Below, piece after piece: positions 1 through 9,230 of a stretch of 55,500 bases of DNA. A program made the translations under genes and the position numbers. Under the pieces are notes generated by a model that saw only the letters and a program-made list of their open reading frames with translations, had not been told where the DNA came from and searched no databases. Origin of the DNA: Candidatus Yaniella excrementigallinarum (GTDB taxonomy: Bacteria; Actinomycetota; Actinomycetes; Actinomycetales; Micrococcaceae); assembly GCA_019113675.1 (NCBI GenBank), contig DXHA01000061.1, positions 1 through 55,500 of the forward strand, read 5' to 3'. How positions within the stretch are numbered: the first letter of the stretch is position 1; each line of letters opens with the position of its first letter.

Positions 1-1149
1 GTGGTGATTATCGGCGGTGGTCTGCATGGACTGGCCACCGCCTATTATTTGGCAAAAAACCATGGCATCACCAATATCGCCGTCATTGAAAAAGGCTACA
101 TTGGAAGCGGAGGTTCCGGCCGCAACACTGCGATTCTGCGCTCCAACTATCTCACGCCAGAAGGTGTACGATTCTACGACCGCTCTTTACAGCTTTACGA
201 AGAGCTCTCCAGCGAACTGAATTTCAATCTGATGTTTGTCCAAATGGGGCATCTGTCGTTGGCTCACGACGACGGCGGTATGCGCACTATGCGCTGGCGA
301 GCAGAAGTCAATAAAGTCCAGGGTGTCGATTCAGAGATCGTTGGTCCAGACGAGATTAACGAGCTGGTGCCCTATATTGATGTTTCCAAAGATACCCGAT
401 ATCCAGTACTCGGCGCGCTCTACCACCCACCTGGTGGGACAATTCGTCACGACGCCGTGGTGTGGGGGTATGCTCGCGCCGCACACGAAATGGGTGTTCA
501 CATCATCCAGCACACCGAAGTCACTGGCATCGACATCGATGGTGGCAAAGTGACAGGTGTCCGTACCTCAAAAGGCAATATCGCCACTGAAACTGCGGTG
601 AACTGCACTGCTGGTTGGTCTTCCCTCATCTCCGATATTGCCGGCGTGCAGCTGCCGGTCACCACCTCTCCCCTGCAAGCAGCAGTGACCGAACCGGTCA
701 AACCATTTTTGGGCACCGTGGTGGTATCTGGAACATTGCACGTATATGTGAGTCAAACAGATCGTGGTGAGCTGGTATTTGGCGCCAGTGTGGACCCATT
801 TACTTCTTATTCGATGCGCGGCAGCCTGGAGTTCGACGAAGGGCTTGCCACCAATGTGTTGAGCTTGATGCCTTCCTTGGCCAAAATGCGTTTGCTCCGC
901 CAATGGGCTGGGCTGTGTGACATGACTCCTGATTATTCGCCCATTATGGGCGGCACTGAAGTTGAAGGATTCTATGTCGATGTCGGCTGGGGCACTTACG
1001 GGTTCAAAGCTGGGCCAGTGTCTGGCGAAGCCATGGCCGAACTGATCGCAACCCAGAAAACCCCAGAGATCATCTCCGGTTTCGGTCTTGAACGCTTCTC
1101 CACCGGCCACCTGGTCGGCGAGAAGGGTGCCGCCGCGGTTGGTCACTAA
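1..1149 (+). CDS. soxB: Sarcosine oxidase beta subunit SoxB (5' end cut by window)
   Basis: This FAD/FMN subunit of heterotetrameric sarcosine oxidase oxidises sarcosine to glycine, producing H2O2 and a one-carbon unit. The frame is already inside the Rossmann motif (VIIGGGLHG) at its first codon, so the N-terminus lies outside the window. His150 of the visible protein sits in the segment TIRHDAVVWGYARAA. In the family the corresponding His, near residue 173, carries the covalent FMN, so roughly 23 residues are missing. The C-terminal part (TPDYSPIMGG, GWGTYGFKAGP) is the usual substrate/FAD-contacting DAO-fold end. It is the first visible gene of a soxB-soxD-soxA operon, with soxD 27 nt downstream. 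The family assignment is secure; the start is unseen. Confidence 0.95.
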   Translation: MVIIGGGLHGLATAYYLAKNHGITNIAVIEKGYIGSGGSGRNTAILRSNYLTPEGVRFYDRSLQLYEELSSELNFNLMFVQMGHLSLAHDDGGMRTMRWRAEVNKVQGVDSEIVGPDEINELVPYIDVSKDTRYPVLGALYHPPGGTIRHDAVVWGYARAAHEMGVHIIQHTEVTGIDIDGGKVTGVRTSKGNIATETAVNCTAGWSSLISDIAGVQLPVTTSPLQAAVTEPVKPFLGTVVVSGTLHVYVSQTDRGELVFGASVDPFTSYSMRGSLEFDEGLATNVLSLMPSLAKMRLLRQWAGLCDMTPDYSPIMGGTEVEGFYVDVGWGTYGFKAGPVSGEAMAELIATQKTPEIISGFGLERFSTGHLVGEKGAAAVGH

Positions 1150-1176
1150 CCCGGATCACGTTTAGGAGCAATAGCT

Positions 1177-1431
1177 ATGATGCAAATTAACTGCCCGTGG
1201 TGCGGGCTACGTAACGCTACAGAATTCAGACAGCATGGCGAAGAACCGCCACGTCCAGATGTTTCCACCACGACCATGGAGCAATGGCACGACTACCTAT
1301 ATTTCCGGGATAACCATTGGGGTGTCGCCAAAGAAATGTGGTTCCATTCTGCAGGATGCCGCCAATATTTCACCCTGCACCGAGACACCGTCGCCAATAA
1401 GGCCATTCGTTCCGAAGGAGACCCTCGATGA
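1177..1431 (+). CDS. soxD: Sarcosine oxidase delta subunit SoxD
   Basis: This small (84 aa) zinc-binding subunit of heterotetrameric sarcosine oxidase sits against the alpha subunit. The N-terminal CPWCG (Cys6, Cys9) and the later HSAGC (His57, Cys61) match the four-ligand zinc site of the family. The WHDYLYFRDN and WFHSAGC stretches are also typical. An upstream AGGAG precedes a double ATG, so the start could be either Met. The stop codon overlaps the soxA start in an ATGA arrangement, which indicates translational coupling. Length is normal for the family. Confidence 0.95.
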   Translation: MMQINCPWCGLRNATEFRQHGEEPPRPDVSTTTMEQWHDYLYFRDNHWGVAKEMWFHSAGCRQYFTLHRDTVANKAIRSEGDPR

Positions 1432-4400
1432 CCCGCTCTGAACACAACAAACAGTCTCAGCGCACCCCTACGCAGCACAACGAAGTCATTAACCGGTCCA
1501 AACACGTCACCTTCACTTGGAATGGAAAAACTTATACCGGTTATGAAGGGGACACGATCGTTTCAGCGCTAGCCGCGGCTGGGGAACGCGTCTTTTCCCG
1601 TAGCATGAAACTGCATAGCCCTCGCGGCGTGCTCACCGGTTCGCTGCACGATCCGGGCACAATCGTGCAGGTCAACGATGAGCCTAACGTGCGTGGGGCA
1701 CATCGTCTTATCGAAGAAGGCATGAACGTTAGTTCACAGAACACGTGGCCATCGCTCAAATACGATATTCGCGCTATCAATCAACTCGGTAGCCGATTTT
1801 TGGGCCCCGGGTTTTACTACAAGACTTTCATCAAGCCCGACTTTCTTCGTCCCATGTACCAAAAGGTGCTGCGCGGCTTCGTCCATGGCGGTGTAGTAGC
1901 AGAGAACCCGCCCAAAGAAATCTATGAAAAACGTTATGCTCACGCAGATGTGCTCGTCGCCGGTGGTGGTCCAGCCGGGATGGCCGCAGCTCTGGCGGCC
2001 GCCGAAATGGGTGCATCCGTGATGTTGGTTGAAGAAGAACACCAACTTGGTGGTCACCTGCGTTGGTCCGATGGGTCACTTGCCCGTCAGCTCCGTTCCC
2101 AAGTTAAGTCGACTGCCAATATTCGGGTCTTCACCGATGCCACGGTAGCTGCCCGCTATGACGACAATTGGATCACCGTTGTCCAGCGCACTCCAAAACC
2201 GGGCATGCACGAGCGCATTATCAAAACCCGTGCCCGCAGCCTGGTGGTTGCCGCCGGACTCATTGAACGCCCCTATGTGTTCCAGGGCAACGATTTGCCC
2301 GGGGTCATGCTGTCTACAGCAGCCCGTCGGCTCATCAACCTATATTCTGTGCGACCTGGTGACCGGGCAGTAGTCCTCACAGCAAATCCCGAAGGCGATG
2401 CCACCGTGGATGATCTGCGCCGTGCCGGTGTAGATATCGCGGCGGTCGTGGATGCCCGCAGCGGCGATACTGTGGTGCGCGCCCACGGCAAGGGGAAGCT
2501 CCAATCAGTCGAATTATCCTCCGGTCAACGGATCACAGCCGATCTGCTGATCACCGCAATAGGATGGACGGCTCCAACCTACCTGCTCAATATGGCCGGC
2601 GATAAGCCCTACTATGAACCAGGTGCGGCACGCTTTTTACCAGGTGGCACCGATGAAGGCGTCTATGCAGCCGGTGGTATCGCCGGTGATGGAAGTGTCC
2701 AACAGTTGCGCCAGCATGGTGCAGATGTTGGTGCACGCGCCGCAGCCTATGCACTTACCCAACGCGGTAAACTTATTGCCTCTACCCCCACCGTTCCGGG
2801 GCAACTAGATGCTGTAGCCGAAGCCGAATTACCAGATATCACACCGCTAGAGATACCAGATCATCCCGAAATTTACCGCTCCACGACCCACGGGTATGTG
2901 GACTTTTCAGAGGACATCACCTCGTCAGATCTGCAATCAGCGGTCAATGAGGGCTACGATTCTGCCGAATTAGTTAAACGCTTCACCACGGTAACCATGG
3001 GTCCGCTGCAGGGCAAGATCGAAATGGTAAATTTCATTGCGGTCGTTGCCGAAGCCACCGGCAAGACTATCGCCGAAACCGGGACCACCACGTGGCGGCC
3101 CATGTATGCCCCGGTAACCCTGGGTGCACTGGCCGGACGCATTTACGATCCAGTGCGGTATTCACCAATTCAGTCCTGGCATGACGCCCACGGCGCAGTA
3201 CCCATGGTGGCCGGTCAGTGGATTCGTCCAGAACACTACGGTGACTCGCAAGCCGAGGTTCGCCGGGTACGCGAAAAAGTCGGGATTATCGATGTCACCC
3301 CGCTGGGCAAAATTGATTTACGTGGCCCGGACGTTCCCAAGCTACTCAACCTGCTCTACACCAATAAATGGTCCAAACTGGATATCGGTAAGGTCCGCTA
3401 CGGTGTCATGGTCTCCGAAGATGGCGTCGTCATGGATGACGGTGTCACCGCCCACCTGGGTGAAGACCACTACCTGTTAACCACAACCTCCGGCGGTGCC
3501 GGCAGCGTTTGGGATTGGATTGAGGAATGGTTGCAGGTCCACCACCCAGACTGGCAAGTCAATGCCACCCCGGTCACAACGGCCTACACCAGCATCAATA
3601 TTGCTGGACCAAAGTCCCGTACCCTCTTGTCTCGCTTAGTCGAAGATGTCGATCTGTCATCGGAGGCCTTCCCGTTCATGCGTGTACGCACCGGTAAGGT
3701 CGCCGGCGTGGATGACTGCATTTTGTGGCGCATCGGGTTTACCGGTGAACTTTCCTATGAGATCCATGTGCCGGCCGCCTATGGTCTGCACGTGTGGGAA
3801 ACACTATTGGAAGCCGGAAAAGACCTCGGGGTGGGACCATTTGGTATCGAGGCTCAGCGTGTGCTGCGTCTTGAATCTGGCCACATCATTGTTGGCCAAG
3901 ATACCGATGGACTTACCCAAGCCTATAGCGCCGGGTTGGGTTGGGCGATCAAATTAGATAAAGACGACTTTATTGGCAAACCAGAACTGGTATGGCAACA
4001 ACAGCGCCAATCCGGCCCACGGTTGGTAGCTGTTCAACCGGTGGACCCGAATGTAGTGCCAACCGAAGCTACCCAAATCCTGTATGCCGATGGCACCATC
4101 GCCGGGCGGATCACATCCAGCCGCTACTCGCCCACTTTGAACCGCTCGATCTGTTTAGCACAGGTAGATCTTTCCCTATCCGAACCGGGCACGATACTCA
4201 CTATCAGGCAAGTCGACGGCACCTTGGTTCAGGCCAAGGTCATGTCCGAGATGGCAGCGGTTGATCCCGAAGGCGCACGCCTGGATAACGATACGGTTCC
4301 GGAGCAACTGACCACCTTTGCTGAACCAATCGCCCGAGGCCCGGTTGGTCTTGGAGCAGCGACCACAATGATTGATGACTGGGAAGTCAGTGCACAACCC

Positions 4401-4937
4401 AGTTCAGGTGCACTGACCCTTCAAGACCAGTCTGCGTTGGCCAAACTGGAGGTCCGCAGCAAAGCTAATGGTGCTGTGGGCAAGCAGCTGGAAACCAATT
4501 TCGGTCGGGTTCACCAGCGTGAACAAGGCAGTCTGGTCGTTGGTTCAGGCCCCGGCCAGTGGCATATCTTTGCCGATGTCGGTACGCAAGCTAGCGTACT
4601 GGCCGAACTGCAAGAGCTCACCGAGGCCAGCGAAGAACTCGCCACCGTCGTGGACCTCACCCACGGTCGGGCCCTGTTCCGGCTTAGCGGCACAGAAACC
4701 CCTGAGTTACTAAGTAAGATTTGCGCGCTGGAATTTGCCGATGACGTCATCCCGGACGGTTCGGCGCTTCGCAGTTCCGTTGCAGGTGTCGTCACCGATA
4801 TTGTGCGCAACGATATCAACGGCGTCCGCAGCTATCTCGTCCACTGCGAGCGCTCTGCGGGCCAATACCTGTGGAATACGCTGCTAGATGCCGGTGCGGA
4901 ATACCGCATCGAAGAAGCAGGTTTTAGCGCAGCCTAA
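1428..4937 (+). CDS. soxA: Sarcosine oxidase alpha subunit fused to a SoxG-like domain
   Basis: At 1169 aa this is about 200 residues longer than ordinary SoxA (about 965). Domains in order are: a ferredoxin-like N-terminal domain (about 25-110); an NAD-binding Rossmann fold from about 174 (VLVAGGGPAGMAAAL); a second nucleotide/FAD region with VVAAGLIERP and YAAGGIAGDG; and a GcvT-type folate-binding domain at about 580-940. The extra C-terminal segment (about 945-1169) contains GPGQWHIFADV, VVDLTHGRALFRLSG and LVHCERSAGQYLWNTLLDAG, which follow the pattern of the separate gamma subunit SoxG. No separate soxG follows. I therefore read it as an alpha-gamma fusion that binds NAD and passes the one-carbon unit to tetrahydrofolate. 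It is coupled to soxD by ATGA. The fusion is inferred from motif order and length. Confidence 0.93.
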   Translation: MTRSEHNKQSQRTPTQHNEVINRSKHVTFTWNGKTYTGYEGDTIVSALAAAGERVFSRSMKLHSPRGVLTGSLHDPGTIVQVNDEPNVRGAHRLIEEGMNVSSQNTWPSLKYDIRAINQLGSRFLGPGFYYKTFIKPDFLRPMYQKVLRGFVHGGVVAENPPKEIYEKRYAHADVLVAGGGPAGMAAALAAAEMGASVMLVEEEHQLGGHLRWSDGSLARQLRSQVKSTANIRVFTDATVAARYDDNWITVVQRTPKPGMHERIIKTRARSLVVAAGLIERPYVFQGNDLPGVMLSTAARRLINLYSVRPGDRAVVLTANPEGDATVDDLRRAGVDIAAVVDARSGDTVVRAHGKGKLQSVELSSGQRITADLLITAIGWTAPTYLLNMAGDKPYYEPGAARFLPGGTDEGVYAAGGIAGDGSVQQLRQHGADVGARAAAYALTQRGKLIASTPTVPGQLDAVAEAELPDITPLEIPDHPEIYRSTTHGYVDFSEDITSSDLQSAVNEGYDSAELVKRFTTVTMGPLQGKIEMVNFIAVVAEATGKTIAETGTTTWRPMYAPVTLGALAGRIYDPVRYSPIQSWHDAHGAVPMVAGQWIRPEHYGDSQAEVRRVREKVGIIDVTPLGKIDLRGPDVPKLLNLLYTNKWSKLDIGKVRYGVMVSEDGVVMDDGVTAHLGEDHYLLTTTSGGAGSVWDWIEEWLQVHHPDWQVNATPVTTAYTSINIAGPKSRTLLSRLVEDVDLSSEAFPFMRVRTGKVAGVDDCILWRIGFTGELSYEIHVPAAYGLHVWETLLEAGKDLGVGPFGIEAQRVLRLESGHIIVGQDTDGLTQAYSAGLGWAIKLDKDDFIGKPELVWQQQRQSGPRLVAVQPVDPNVVPTEATQILYADGTIAGRITSSRYSPTLNRSICLAQVDLSLSEPGTILTIRQVDGTLVQAKVMSEMAAVDPEGARLDNDTVPEQLTTFAEPIARGPVGLGAATTMIDDWEVSAQPSSGALTLQDQSALAKLEVRSKANGAVGKQLETNFGRVHQREQGSLVVGSGPGQWHIFADVGTQASVLAELQELTEASEELATVVDLTHGRALFRLSGTETPELLSKICALEFADDVIPDGSALRSSVAGVVTDIVRNDINGVRSYLVHCERSAGQYLWNTLLDAGAEYRIEEAGFSAA

Positions 4938-4952
4938 CACAACGGCGCGTTC

Positions 4953-4990
4953 ATGGTGCGGTCGGCCCTCAACAGGGTCGGCCGCATCAT
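4953..4990 (+). terminator. Terminator hairpin after the sox operon
   Basis: A 17-bp stem (4953-4969 with 4974-4990, containing G-U pairs) with a 4-nt loop starts 16 nt after the soxA stop. The T-run is short, so it may be a weak intrinsic terminator. It separates sox from the sensor-kinase operon. Confidence 0.7.
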
Positions 4991-5130
4991 TCGTTAACCC
5001 ACTACCCATAAGTCAATAATTACTGCATCTGGTTTTCGATGTCCCGCTCAGATTCGATAGCACTGCGTATTCGGGTTTTCCATAATCAAAGTGTCTGGGT
5101 TTCTCTGTGTTACTTTTTCGTGGGGACTCA

Positions 5131-5143
5131 TACTGTTAAAGCA
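5131..5143 (+). promoter_or_regulatory. Putative leaderless promoter of the sensor kinase gene
   Basis: A TACTGT -10 element (5131-5136) ends 6 nt before the ATG at 5143, and there is no ribosome binding site. This is the geometry of actinobacterial leaderless transcripts. The -35 is not convincing. Confidence 0.5.
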
Positions 5144-6420
5144 TGACTTCAACAAAACATCTTGCTGCGGAGACTAAACCCGCACGGCCACCCTTACGAT
5201 TGGGCCTTACCCTATTGCATTTAGCGGTTATGGGCTCCATTGGTTGGGCCATCATCGGCTTTCTTGTCGGTGCCATCGGCGCCGGCATTGGCCTATTATT
5301 CCTGCTGGGCTTCGGTGTATTGGTACTACTGGGTGTACTGTATGCCCTATTTGGCATCGCGTGGTTGGAAATCGAACGGATCGCCAGCCTCTACACCATT
5401 GATGCCCACCAACTCACCTGGCGCCCGCGTACCCAACCAGGATTTTCCGGATGGTTAAGGTCCCTGGGACACAACCTGGCTAATGGACGCATGTGGGCGG
5501 CCCTAGGAAACTTCCTGCTGGCTAGCCTTATGGGCCTGGCCATGCTGGTCGCATTCCAGGCGATGCTACACAACTTAGTCGCCGCCTTTACTCCTCTCAG
5601 CGATGCCCAGTATGTGACCACAACGTTTGGTTTCCGCATTCCTGCATCCCAAGCACCATGGTTAGCGCTGGGTGCCGTCTTATTCGCCGGAATCATCATA
5701 GGGCTCGTATTCTTGCATCGGACTATTTCGATAGCCATCATTGGTGCCACCGCCCGCGAATCGGATCTGACCCAACGGGTGTACACCACCAACGTGCAGC
5801 GGCAAGGCGCCATGCGTGCCGCTGAAGTTGAACGCACCCGCATTGAACGCGATTTACACGACGGCATCCAACCACGGCTGGTATCGTTGGGCATGACGCT
5901 GGGTTTGGCACATCAACAAATTGACAACAACCCGGAACAGGCCAAAGCCCTGGTGGATGAAGCACATACTTCCACCAAAGCGGCAATAACCGAGCTGCGC
6001 CAACTCACCCGAGGTATTTATGCCTCGGTCTTGGAAGATCGTGGCCTGGATGCTGCATTATCGGCTGTAGCTGGCAGATCTCACGTTCCGGTCCACTTGG
6101 ATGTTCGATTGCCCAAGCGTTGCGATCACAACGCTGAAGCCGCCGTATACTTTGCCATTGCTGAAGGCCTGACCAATGCGGCCAAACATTCGCGGGCCTC
6201 TGAAGCGCGAGTCGCTGTGCGCCTGCGCGAAGACGAAACCGGTCACGCTAACATGTGGGCCCGAGTGGAGGACGACGGCACCGGTGGCGCACAAGTATTA
6301 GCAGGCGGTGGACTGGACGGGATCACCAACCGGGTGGTTGCCGCTGGTGGGACCATCCATCTCGACAGCCCTGCCGGTGGTCCCACTGCCTTGGAGGTGA
6401 GCGTGCCATGCGTATCTTAA
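5143..6420 (+). CDS. Sensor histidine kinase (NarL/DesK-type)
   Basis: This 425-aa membrane histidine kinase has about four hydrophobic segments in residues 21-72, 120-145 and 171-198, forming an N-terminal sensor region like the putative-sensor domain common in actinobacterial kinases. A HisKA_3 dimerisation helix follows, with the phospho-acceptor His239 in RIERDLHDGIQPRLVSLGM. The HATPase domain shows the N-box AEGLTNAAKHSRA and a late G-box-like GGGLDGITNRV. The next gene, a response regulator, overlaps it by 13 nt. A downstream DUF4097-like protein completes the operon, so the kinase probably watches the cell envelope. The input signal is unknown. Confidence 0.93.
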   Translation: MTSTKHLAAETKPARPPLRLGLTLLHLAVMGSIGWAIIGFLVGAIGAGIGLLFLLGFGVLVLLGVLYALFGIAWLEIERIASLYTIDAHQLTWRPRTQPGFSGWLRSLGHNLANGRMWAALGNFLLASLMGLAMLVAFQAMLHNLVAAFTPLSDAQYVTTTFGFRIPASQAPWLALGAVLFAGIIIGLVFLHRTISIAIIGATARESDLTQRVYTTNVQRQGAMRAAEVERTRIERDLHDGIQPRLVSLGMTLGLAHQQIDNNPEQAKALVDEAHTSTKAAITELRQLTRGIYASVLEDRGLDAALSAVAGRSHVPVHLDVRLPKRCDHNAEAAVYFAIAEGLTNAAKHSRASEARVAVRLREDETGHANMWARVEDDGTGGAQVLAGGGLDGITNRVVAAGGTIHLDSPAGGPTALEVSVPCVS

Positions 6421-7100
6421 TTTGTGAAGATTCGGTATTACTGCGCGAAGGTTTAGTCAGACTACTGGAGCACTCCGGCCACGAGGTCTCGGCAGCGCTT
6501 GAAGATACAAGCCTACTCTTTGCCACTCTTGAAGCTGATATGCCAGACTTGGCGATTCTTGATGTGCGCCTACCGCCGACCTATTCAGACGAGGGTATTC
6601 GTGCGGCCTTAGAGATTCGACATCGACATCCGCAACTCCCATTACTGGTGCTATCCCAATACGTGGAGGAACGCTACGCATCCGAACTGATTTCGGCGTA
6701 TACCCCGGCACTTGGTTACCTTTTAAAAGACCGGGTGGCAGATGTTGCCGAATTTCTTGAATCTATCACACAAATCCACGACGGCGGCACCATGTTGGAC
6801 CCCGAAGTAGTCGCCCAGTTGCTGACGCGCAGTAATCATGATGACCGCATGCAACGGCTCACCGGACGCGAACGTACCGTATTGGCCGCTGTTGCTGAGG
6901 GCAAATCCAATCAGGCAATTGCTAGCTTATTGCATCTGTCTGCGGCCAGTGTGGAAAAACATATCACGGCAATTTTTCAAAAACTCGAACTCGAAGCCGA
7001 TGGTAGCGGTAACCGTCGGGTACTTGCTGCTCTAGCCCACATCGACAATCAAAGCAGCCAGTCCCCAACCGGCTTCCAGCCAAGACAGGAAGACTCATGA
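6408..7100 (+). CDS. LuxR-family response regulator
   Basis: This 230-aa response regulator begins with the receiver motif MRILICEDSVLLREGLV. The phospho-acceptor is Asp52 in LAILDVRLPP, and the conserved Lys lies in YLLKDRV. A GerE/LuxR-type helix-turn-helix spans about residues 148-190 (LTGRERTVLAAVAEGKSN, then SAASVEKHI). I chose the ATG at 6408 inside the end of the kinase gene because it starts exactly at the receiver domain; a longer frame reading further upstream adds no conserved residues. Its stop overlaps the next start as ATGA. It is the cognate regulator of the kinase at 5143. Confidence 0.93.
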   Translation: MRILICEDSVLLREGLVRLLEHSGHEVSAALEDTSLLFATLEADMPDLAILDVRLPPTYSDEGIRAALEIRHRHPQLPLLVLSQYVEERYASELISAYTPALGYLLKDRVADVAEFLESITQIHDGGTMLDPEVVAQLLTRSNHDDRMQRLTGRERTVLAAVAEGKSNQAIASLLHLSAASVEKHITAIFQKLELEADGSGNRRVLAALAHIDNQSSQSPTGFQPRQEDS

Positions 7101-7954
7101 CCTACACTTCACACAAACCCACGCCGACACCTGATCCACAACCGCCACGTTCACCGGCTGCCAAACCCATCATGGTGCTCATCGCTGTACTAGGCGGTCT
7201 CATTTTGCTAGTGGTTGCTGTTACCACTGGGTTTTCCTCTGCGGTCAACTTCACCCGTGGCACCTCGACGATGACAGCCGATACAACCGGCATCACCGAT
7301 CTTGAAGTAGATGCCAGTGCGTCACAATTCAATCTAGAATTCGCTGACGTCAACGAGGCCACGCTGCAAACCGACGGGGTCAACGCCGAAAAATGGCGTT
7401 TAGACCGCAATGACGACCAACTTGTTGTACAGGCCCCAAACCGTTGGCTTGGCTGGTGCTTTATCAATTGCGCACCTGATGAGCAGCAGGTAACGCTCCA
7501 ATTACCGGCAGAGCTCAACGACGGCAGCCTTAACGTGGATTTGGAACTCGCTGCTGGCCGACTGGTAGCCGATGGCGATTTTGAGCACCTGGGCGTTGAA
7601 ATCGGTGCCGGCGAAGCCAACATCAACGGCTCAGCAGACCAACTTGAAGCACAACTCAATGCCGGTAGCGCCAACCTGAATCTTGGCGATGTCCAAACCG
7701 CTGACCTGGAGGTTTCAGCAGGCCGTCTCATCACCGACCTCACCGGCGATGCCCCAGAAAACATCAACGCCGAAGTCAGTGCAGGACGACTGGAGCTAAC
7801 CGTGCCTGAAACCGAGTACGCGGTAAACTCCGATGTGGCCGCCGGCAATTTGGATAACCAGTTACAAACACACCCGACTTCAAACCACCAAATCGATATC
7901 GAGCTATCCGCCGGTAATGCGGTCTTGGAAAGCCAAGATGCCACAAACCAGTAG
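7097..7954 (+). CDS. Membrane-anchored DUF4097-like (toast-rack) protein
   Basis: This 285-aa protein has a Pro-rich cytoplasmic start, one membrane helix at about residues 24-48, and then an extracytoplasmic region of repeating short beta elements. The repeats are LELAAGRLVADG, VEIGAGEANING, LNAGSANLNLG, LEVSAGRLITDL, AEVSAGRLELT and IELSAGNAVLE. Such A/S-A-G-x-L repeats are characteristic of DUF4097/toast-rack beta-solenoid domains. Toast-rack proteins recur beside envelope-stress two-component systems such as LiaRS- and PspC-type loci, and here the gene is ATGA-coupled to the response regulator. I infer that it senses or responds to envelope conditions. Its exact role is unknown. Confidence 0.8.
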   Translation: MTYTSHKPTPTPDPQPPRSPAAKPIMVLIAVLGGLILLVVAVTTGFSSAVNFTRGTSTMTADTTGITDLEVDASASQFNLEFADVNEATLQTDGVNAEKWRLDRNDDQLVVQAPNRWLGWCFINCAPDEQQVTLQLPAELNDGSLNVDLELAAGRLVADGDFEHLGVEIGAGEANINGSADQLEAQLNAGSANLNLGDVQTADLEVSAGRLITDLTGDAPENINAEVSAGRLELTVPETEYAVNSDVAAGNLDNQLQTHPTSNHQIDIELSAGNAVLESQDATNQ

Positions 7955-8018
7955 TCCAGCAATAACCATCGCTGCCGCGAATAATTATTGGCGCGATTAA
8001 CTACACCGGTACGTAATG

Positions 8019-8055
8019 AAACCCATCGCTCCCACATATGGCGGGCGATGGGTTT
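8019..8055 (+). terminator. Terminator after the kinase/regulator/toast-rack operon
   Basis: A perfect 11-bp stem (8019-8029 with 8045-8055) ends in TTT, with a 15-nt loop. It lies 64 nt after the stop at 7954. It also shows that a possible ATG at 8016 is not the start of the next gene. Confidence 0.75.
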
Positions 8056-8096
8056 ATGGTGTTGATAAACCCATAGTGATCCCGTGGAAAGCACTT

Positions 8097-9164
8097 ATGC
8101 CATCTGACTATCCCCAACCGTCTGGTGTTGAAGATGCACGATCCCGGTGGTGGAGCCCTCGCGAGCTTTCGCCCAGTTACTTTGCCTTTGTTATGGCCAC
8201 CGGTATCCTTTCAGTCAATCTGCAATTACAGCAATATACGGTGGCCTCAATCGCACTATTGGTTATCGGCGCTATTGGCTATTTCGTGCTCATCGGGCTC
8301 AACATCTGGCGGCTGATTGCCCACTGGGATGCGGTATTAACCGATTTCTTTGACATCGGACAAGCATTTGGGTTTTTCACTTTTGTTGCAGCCAGTGGTG
8401 TATTGGGGTCACGGCTGGTACTTTCCGGGTGGTCAACCACCGCAGTGGTCTTATTAATTATCGCCACACTCGTATGGTTGATACTGGGATACCTCATCCC
8501 GCTGGTCACACTTCTGGGCAAGGCCGAACGCCCCATCTACAAAGGAGCCAACGGTAACTGGTTTATTTGGGTAGTCGGTGCCCAATCGGTGGCGGTATTA
8601 GCAGCATCGCTGGAACCCAAACTTATTGGCGCACGGTCGGGGCTATCTATGACGGCGGTATTCGCCTGGTCTCTAGGTGTCATACTCTATCTTGCAATTG
8701 CAGTATTTGTTGTGCTGCGCATGATTACGTATCCGCTGGATCCTCACGAATTCAAACCGCCCTACTGGGTGTCCATGGGTGCGCTTGCCATCAGCATACT
8801 TGCCGGTTCACATATCGCCCAGATGACGTCATCACCCATAGTCGATCTCACCGGCGAACTGATCACTGGCATCGCCGTTGTCTTTTGGTGTGTCGCGACC
8901 TGGATGATCACGGCATTATTTGGCATCGGCATCTGGCGCCACTTCATCCGCAAGGTCCCGTTAGGCTACGAACCCAGTTTATGGAGTCTGGTGTTTCCGT
9001 TGGGAATGTATTCGGCAGCCAGTGGCTATCTGGGCCAGGCCAATGATCTGGCGATTATTCAAAACATCGGATCCAGCTGGTTGTGGGTCGCCGTTGCCGC
9101 GTGGCTCATCACGTTTATCGCAATGTTGGGCAGTCTTGTCCGCGGTATTGTGCAGCGCAGTTAA
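8097..9164 (+). CDS. TehA/SLAC1-family transporter (TDT family)
   Basis: This 355-aa, roughly ten-helix membrane protein belongs to the tellurite-resistance/dicarboxylate transporter (TDT) family. The family also includes SLAC1 anion channels, the malic acid carrier Mae1 and the sulfite exporter Ssu1. Visible hallmarks are the opening helix LSPSYFAFVMATGILSVNLQ, the segment FGFFTFVAASGVLGSRL and the late WSLVFPLGMYSAASGYLG. I place the start at ATG 8097 (GGAAAG upstream) because the longer frame to 8016 runs through a terminator hairpin. The substrate cannot be told from sequence; anion or organic-acid efflux is likely. Confidence 0.85.
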   Translation: MPSDYPQPSGVEDARSRWWSPRELSPSYFAFVMATGILSVNLQLQQYTVASIALLVIGAIGYFVLIGLNIWRLIAHWDAVLTDFFDIGQAFGFFTFVAASGVLGSRLVLSGWSTTAVVLLIIATLVWLILGYLIPLVTLLGKAERPIYKGANGNWFIWVVGAQSVAVLAASLEPKLIGARSGLSMTAVFAWSLGVILYLAIAVFVVLRMITYPLDPHEFKPPYWVSMGALAISILAGSHIAQMTSSPIVDLTGELITGIAVVFWCVATWMITALFGIGIWRHFIRKVPLGYEPSLWSLVFPLGMYSAASGYLGQANDLAIIQNIGSSWLWVAVAAWLITFIAMLGSLVRGIVQRS

Positions 9165-9230
9165 GGCTTTTACCGTTATTTTTTGGTAAGTGTGCTCACA
9201 TCCCAGGCCGAAAAGGAGTATTCTGGGCAC

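Noticed and set aside
7102-8094. A 330-codon open frame antisense to the toast-rack gene.
   Set aside because: The plus-strand gene is ATGA-coupled to its regulator and has clear repeats. The antisense translation is Ser/Arg/Pro-rich with no domain and runs through the terminator at 8019-8055.
8016-8096. An ATG at 8016 as the start of the TehA-like gene.
   Set aside because: It lies at the foot of a perfect 11-bp terminator hairpin. ATG 8097 has a ribosome site and matches the family start.
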